Origin: Arcuatula senhousia
Lineage: Eukaryota > Mollusca > Bivalvia > Mytilida > Mytilidae
DNA: 64,000 nucleotides
Direction of reading: 5' to 3'
Assembly: GCA_963971305.1 (NCBI GenBank)
Contig: OZ020303.1
Span: 21,077,184-21,141,183 of the forward strand
The notes below the pieces were generated by a model, which saw only the letters and a program-made list of their open reading frames with translations, had not been told where the DNA came from and searched no databases. The position numbers and the translations under genes are program-made. Positions 59,086-64,000 of the stretch are shown here, piece by piece; position 1 is the stretch's first letter; each line of letters opens with the position of its first letter.

Positions 59086-61973
59086 GTGAGCTTAATTCAG
59101 AGTTCAGCTTATCAATTTAAATTTACATGTATGACCACTTAAGCCTGCTAAGTGAACATTACAAGGTTGGAAAACTACATGTATATAGGAAAAAAAATAA
59201 AATGCACTATTATTGCCTAAGAAGATGAAATGCTCAGATGATGCGTGTTGACTTGTTTCATTTTATATAAATTGACATGATGATTAGGCAATTTTAAGTC
59301 TGATATGGAAAGATATAACTTGTGCATTTGATATTAAGATGCAAATTTTCCATGATTTTTTGATAAATGATTGTTTGAGAAGTCAATATTTGTTACATTA
59401 GATATTATCAAATATCATGATTGCATAATTTTGTTAAATTATAGTATGCATGTACCAGGACAAAAAAAGGATATTTTTAGATTTATTCTGAAAATTCATA
59501 CATGAACAAGCAAGCCAGTTCCTTAAATTCAGTTTTTAATTAAAAAAAGTATTATGATTAGATACAACATAACTTATTATATCAATCCTTTAAAAGTTTA
59601 TGCTGACTTTTTCCCTTTAATATTGGTTAGAAACACTATTGTATCTGCAAACTTTAGTCCATCTTAAACATGTAAAAATCTTAGATAAATGTTTAAGCAA
59701 AACACAATGGTCTCCCCTACTTTGAAGATCGTTCAACTGATTGTTTGATTCTAAATTAAATCTACATGTACTATTGATCACTAAAGATTTTGTATGTTTT
59801 AAGAGACCTCTACAAAAGAACTAAGCCAAGTTAAATGCTAAATATAGATTATTGCAGATTAATTGGACTTTAAAATATGTGCAAAGTCATATTTGTTTGT
59901 TTTTTAAAGTTTAGTGGGCTTTAACTAAACAATTTAAAGGTCAAGAATTGAAAAGAATAATGATATGCTTTATAATGCTTTACATATTTGTTTAACATGG
60001 AAGGGACAGTATAATTTACACCTATAATAAGTATCATAATACATATGTACATAAATAGTATATCCACATGCCAAAGCTATGTGACCTGGGGCAATTGGCA
60101 TTTAATTGGAACAATATCAATTCTTATTGTCGACCATTTTATTAAAACAACAAAAATATCTGCGAACAAGCATTTTGGAAGCAGTATACCAGGTTGCCAA
60201 TTGGCTTTGCTTAAAGTGGCTTTGCTTAAAGTGTTGAAAACAATTTTAAAAAACTGCCAAGGTTTTAAAAATAAATTTATATGCATCACTTTCAAGATTT
60301 ACAATTTGCTCATGTGTTATTAACTTTTTATTAAGGTATGACCCAGACTGTGATAAATGGACAATGGTAGCACCAATGAAAACCAAGAGAATAGGTGTTG
60401 GTGTGGCAGCTTTAAATCGGCTATTGTATGCTGTGGGTGGTTACGATGGCACAAACAGATTACGGAGTGCAGAATGTTACGATCCTGAAGTTAACGAGTG
60501 GTCACCCATTCCTCCTATGAACACAACCAGAAGTGGTGCTGGTAAGGGACCAATTTCTTCCTGTTTTTTTTCTCCCTGTTTTTTTCTCAACTAGAAAATA
60601 TCAGTATTTAAAAACTTACTTTTAAATGTATAAGAAACAGCACTAAAATCTAAAATACCACATACAAAATATTTCAGACACATTTATTAATAGGGAGATG
60701 AATTTCAATCTTAGTCAAAAAAAATATCAACAAATTATACAATGCATGTAACAAAAAAATATTCTAAGAAATACTACACAAAAATGTAACCAAATGATTG
60801 TTAATCTTTAAATGTGGCTATTGGGTTAGTAACAAATGAATAAACTCTTGAAAAATCAGAATATTTCACCTTAATTTACTGTTTCATTTTCTTTTAACAG
60901 GAGTAATAGGAATGGACAACCACATCTATGCCATAGGTGGATATGATAGTAATTGTCAATTAAAGTCTGTTGAAAGATATAATACATGTACCAAAACCTG
61001 GGAATTTGTAGCGCCAATGACCAGTCCAAGAAGTGCATTAAGTGTATGTGTACTTAGTGGGAAACTTTACGTTTTAGGTATGTACATATGTATCTTAAGT
61101 GAAATGCAGACATCTTGCAAGACTGCAATCAGCAACCACTGATCACATTAAATGCTGCTAGCAGTTTTCCATTGTGGATGTTAAATTTGTCCTGGACAAG
61201 TTATACACATTAAACATTTAAAATTACTTTCCCGTGATATTTGTCAAATTTGGGCTAATGAGGTTTGTGTCAGATTTTGCTTCAATATTTTGTAAATTGA
61301 GCCTTAAGCATGGAGATCATGTGAACTGTATGAGAAGCTTATGTTGTCATATGAAGCTCATGTCATGATTAAAATGATAGATACTGGATGGTGATAGGTC
61401 TTAAGATCAAGATCTGTATATCTTAAAAGTAGCAAATTTAGACAATCTAATTTCCATTTAATGTAAAGTGATAAAACGAGGAAGAATTACATAATCAAGT
61501 ACATGTACAATATGATACCAAAAGACATCTGGTAAAAAATGAGGTTGGGCACTGGAAATATACACCAACTTCATATTTCAATAGATAACATCTTATTTTT
61601 GCCTTGACCATGATAAAGGTAATAGTTACACACTATCATAACAAGGTGACACAAAAACCTGAATTTACTGCAGATTATGATATCTTTCTTAACAAGGAAT
61701 ATAACTGACACAAAAAATGCATAACCAATCGCAATAGTTTAAATATTCATCCACCATTTTGGCGTGTTTTGAAACAACAAATTAATGTAAATATATGTTT
61801 TAATTAATATTTGTTATATTTTTCTAATTATAGGAGGTTATGATGGCCACGAGTTCTTGTCAACAGTAGAAAGTTATGATCCAGACAAAAATGAATGGGC
61901 AGAAGTGACTAATATGACATGTGGCCGTAGTGGCCACGGTGTGACTGTTGGTGCTGAGCCATGCCACAGCTGA
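57833..61973 (+). CDS. KEAP1: KEAP1: BTB-BACK-Kelch adaptor of the Nrf2 ubiquitin ligase
   Basis: Coding exons 57833-59085, 60336-60541, 60901-61077 and 61834-61973 join in frame to 591 residues. KEAP1 is the CUL3 adaptor that binds Nrf2 in the cytoplasm and drives its ubiquitination until electrophiles modify its cysteines. The BTB domain is about residues 50-155 ([20 protein letters not shown]), BACK/IVR about 160-295, and six Kelch repeats 300-585. Against human KEAP1 (624 residues, from memory), Nrf2 contacts are all kept: Y310, S339, R356, N358, N390, R391, R459, S484, Y501, Q506, S531, Y548, F553, S578. Sensors C250 and C265 match human C273 and C288, and C589 matches C613. The C151 position (128) is Asn, with Cys at 130. 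The start is the first in-frame ATG after a stop at 57785. Orthology is very secure. Confidence 0.97.
59086..60335 (+). other. KEAP1 intron 1, no feature seen
   Basis: AT-rich intron between coding exons 1 and 2. It contains a tandem GCTTTGCTTAAAGTG duplicate near 60206-60235. No other feature was recognised. Confidence 0.6.
60336..60541 (+). CDS. KEAP1: KEAP1 coding exon 2 (Kelch repeats)
   Basis: The acceptor is TTTATTAAG and the donor is GCTG/GTAAGG. It completes Arg418 and reads [32 protein letters not shown] and MNTTRSGAG, covering the R459 and S484 Nrf2 contacts. Confidence 0.96.
60542..60900 (+). other. KEAP1 intron 2, no feature seen
   Basis: AT-rich intron; donor GTAAGG and a polypyrimidine acceptor TTTTCTTTTAACAG. 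Nothing else recognised. Confidence 0.6.
60901..61077 (+). CDS. KEAP1: KEAP1 coding exon 3 (Kelch repeats)
   Basis: The acceptor is CTTTTAACAG and the donor is TTAG/GTATGTAC. The 58 codons include [20 protein letters not shown] and [11 protein letters not shown], carrying Y501, Q506 and S531. Confidence 0.96.
61078..61833 (+). other. KEAP1 intron 3, no feature seen
   Basis: AT-rich intron; donor GTATGTAC and acceptor TTTTTCTAATTATAG. Nothing else recognised. Confidence 0.6.
61834..61973 (+). CDS. KEAP1: KEAP1 terminal coding exon (last Kelch repeat and C-terminus)
   Basis: The acceptor is TTCTAATTATAG. It reads [30 protein letters not shown] and ends AEPCHS with TGA at 61971-61973. The C-terminus is shorter than in human: the C613 equivalent is kept, but the downstream C622/C624 tail is absent. 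Confidence 0.95.
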
Positions 61974-64000
61974 TAGTGGCTCAAATGGTGCTTGAAAGTC
62001 TTTAGTCATTGTATGAATGTGATATATGACAGCCATTTGGTATACAAGCTTTTAATGACATATAGAGAAAATTCTAGAGAAGATCAAAGCAGAATACACC
62101 AAATTCTCTTCACCAAATAAAACCTCGTATCCAGGTTACTTAAGCTTGCAAACTACAATTTACATACCAAAAATAAAGCCATTGAGACTTTATAATACCA
62201 ATGTAACAACAAGCTTTAGTGTAAATTAAAATGGCATAGTTGGTGCATGGAGTTAGTGGACTAGTTGTAAAACTTTGGCATTTCTGTGATATTGTACTGA
62301 AGCTCAACAATTGTATCTGTAAAACATTAGAGATCTTGAGTTGTTTGTGGTTATAAATATTTCCTGTTATGATGATGAAAAAATATTTTGTAATTGTCAA
62401 TGGATTAAATTAAGATATATAAAGATAATGGATTATATCTGACAAAAGATTTTTTTTTTGTATTTGACAAATTCTTGCCTTTTGATCACCAGTGAAAAAA
62501 ATGTGATAATACCTGATCTATTGTATATAAATGGCTAAAAAAAATTGTTTTATTTTAAGGAGAATTTAAATGGATTTTCTCCCCAAGTTAATTGTCTAGA
62601 ACAAAAGTTATTTTTAAAAGTGAAAAAAAGGTATTCAAATTTCATTATTAAAGTATTTTCAAAGTTTTCGAAATTCATCTTGGACATAATAGATAATTTT
62701 GATAAAACATAAAAAGATTAACAGAATCTTGATGTTTTAGACAAATAAAACTTTACTAATGGACATTTTTTTTCAAATATATAATGATTTAGCACATTTC
62801 AAAAAGAATGTAAAATTACTTTTATTTTTTACTTCCGAAAACCTAAAAATAGTCCATGTTTGTTATAAATAAAATGATAATTTTTTGTTCTCACTTATAA
62901 TGTTGATAAAAAATGATAACTTTAAAATTTCTGAATACATTAAAACAGAGCTGTGTATCTTATGAAAATCCAGTCAACTTTATACCTCCAGTGCACTGTA
63001 ACAGGTGATGTCTATTTTATTTTAAGAAGTACAAATTTATAATTATTATGGTCTTTTCGTGATATGATTCAGAATTAATAAAAAAAAAATGAAACATTTT
63101 ATTTTCTTACACATTTATTAATAAAAAACTATGAGAAAATTTATACTTTACGGCCCAAAAAATCTGTGAACAATGAATAAAGAAACCAAAAGGGAAAATA
63201 TTTTTTTTAAAACATTACCATACTATGAAATGGTATTCCAAAATTACAGATACAGAGTTGTGTCCCCTTAATTCTGTTAAAGATATTTTAAACCATAATC
63301 ATTTGATGTCGGGCTTTCAATTGTACATAATGGAAATCAAACAATTTGTGTTGTAACAATCATTGGTGTGTGTGTTTATGTTTGTGAGTGTGTTGTACAA
63401 GGTTTATAATCAAATGAGAAGACTGACCGGTTTTCTTTTAACCAAAGGTGCTAAATGTTACAAATTATGTTATGTTTCTGTTTTATTTATTCTTTTTCTT
63501 AATTTTTATATTTTGTTTTGTTACCTAAACAAGTGATGTTAGAGAAAACAAGAACAATATTTGGTATCAGAATTATTTTTAAAATTCATATTTTGGAAGG
63601 TTACCACTTCTAATGCAGTTGATCATGAGACTCCTTCATAGAAAAGACAATGTTTTGGTTTTTTTTTTTCTTATACAGTAAAAATGAACTTACATTTTTA
63701 AAAATATGATAATCCTGTTTTAGATTTCAAATTTTTGTGAAAATGTAATATATATTTTTTCCAATTATACAAAATCTAAGTATTTCAAAATAAATGACAA
63801 TTATACATGTTTTTCTATTGTAAAACAGCAGGTTTTCAAAGTGTTGGAAAGCCAGTCTGTATTGGCCAATCTTTAGGAAGCCTCAAAATGTAAAAAATAA
63901 TATACTTTCGTACAGAGGTCAAATATTCTATCATTCTTAAAATATTTAGTTTCAAGTCTGATTTTTAAAAGAAATTTTTAAAATTACATAAAATGAAAAT
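61974..64000 (+). other. KEAP1 3' UTR and downstream DNA
   Basis: AT-rich sequence follows the stop codon and has no further coding exon. Candidate polyadenylation signals AATAAA occur near 62746 and 62868. The transcript end cannot be fixed from sequence alone. A GT-rich stretch lies at about 63365-63395. Confidence 0.5.

Noticed and set aside
60045..60323. 92-codon frame in KEAP1 intron 1
   Set aside because: The frame has no Kelch-like pattern, and KEAP1 exons 1 and 2 join directly across it in phase.

Overview
The window is animal nuclear DNA and most likely comes from a bivalve mollusc. It is AT-rich, its genes have short exons separated by long introns with GT-AG boundaries, it carries a B-box/coiled-coil/beta-propeller TRIM-like gene of the kind expanded in molluscs, and it is full of dispersed elements with internal tandem 'core' repeats of the type known in bivalves (the pearl-like architecture). 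The species assignment is inference; nothing in the window identifies it uniquely.

Layout. (1) 1-1371, plus strand: the 3' end of an unrecognised gene, a Ser-rich, probably disordered C-terminus ending in a normal stop. (2) 1372-8917: 3' UTR and intergenic DNA with a MITE and a dispersed repeat. (3) 8918-29434, minus strand: the 3' part of a dystrophin-superfamily gene. I joined 17 exons by hand; every junction keeps frame and gives 638 residues: WW domain, EF-hand-like helical region, ZZ zinc finger, coiled coil and a C-terminal tail. The 5' end was not found. (4) 17544-19301, plus strand: an intronless TRIM-like coding region inside one intron of (3), in the opposite orientation. (5) About 29.5-57.7 kb: no convincing gene, but a dense set of mobile elements. 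These include a hAT element with perfect 8-bp target duplications, a broken non-LTR retrotransposon nested in another repeat, a tRNA-Leu-derived SINE, and several families of tandem-core elements. (6) 57731-61973, plus strand: the complete coding region of KEAP1 in four coding exons (591 residues), with its 3' UTR running towards the window end. Its 5' UTR continues upstream beyond a splice acceptor.

Function. KEAP1 is the substrate adaptor that targets the antioxidant transcription factor Nrf2 for ubiquitination. All Nrf2-contact residues I could check are kept, but the position of the main sensor cysteine of the BTB domain (human C151) appears to be Asn, with a Cys two residues later. The dystrophin-family protein should act in a membrane-associated glycoprotein complex. 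I see no functional link between the genes; their proximity looks incidental.

Most interesting: the modular repeat superfamily (inverted end motif, GTCC/CGN-rich run, 150-175 bp cores); a 36-bp tandem duplication that copies a splice donor in frame; a possible internal promoter in the dystrophin-family gene; and the altered KEAP1 sensor site.
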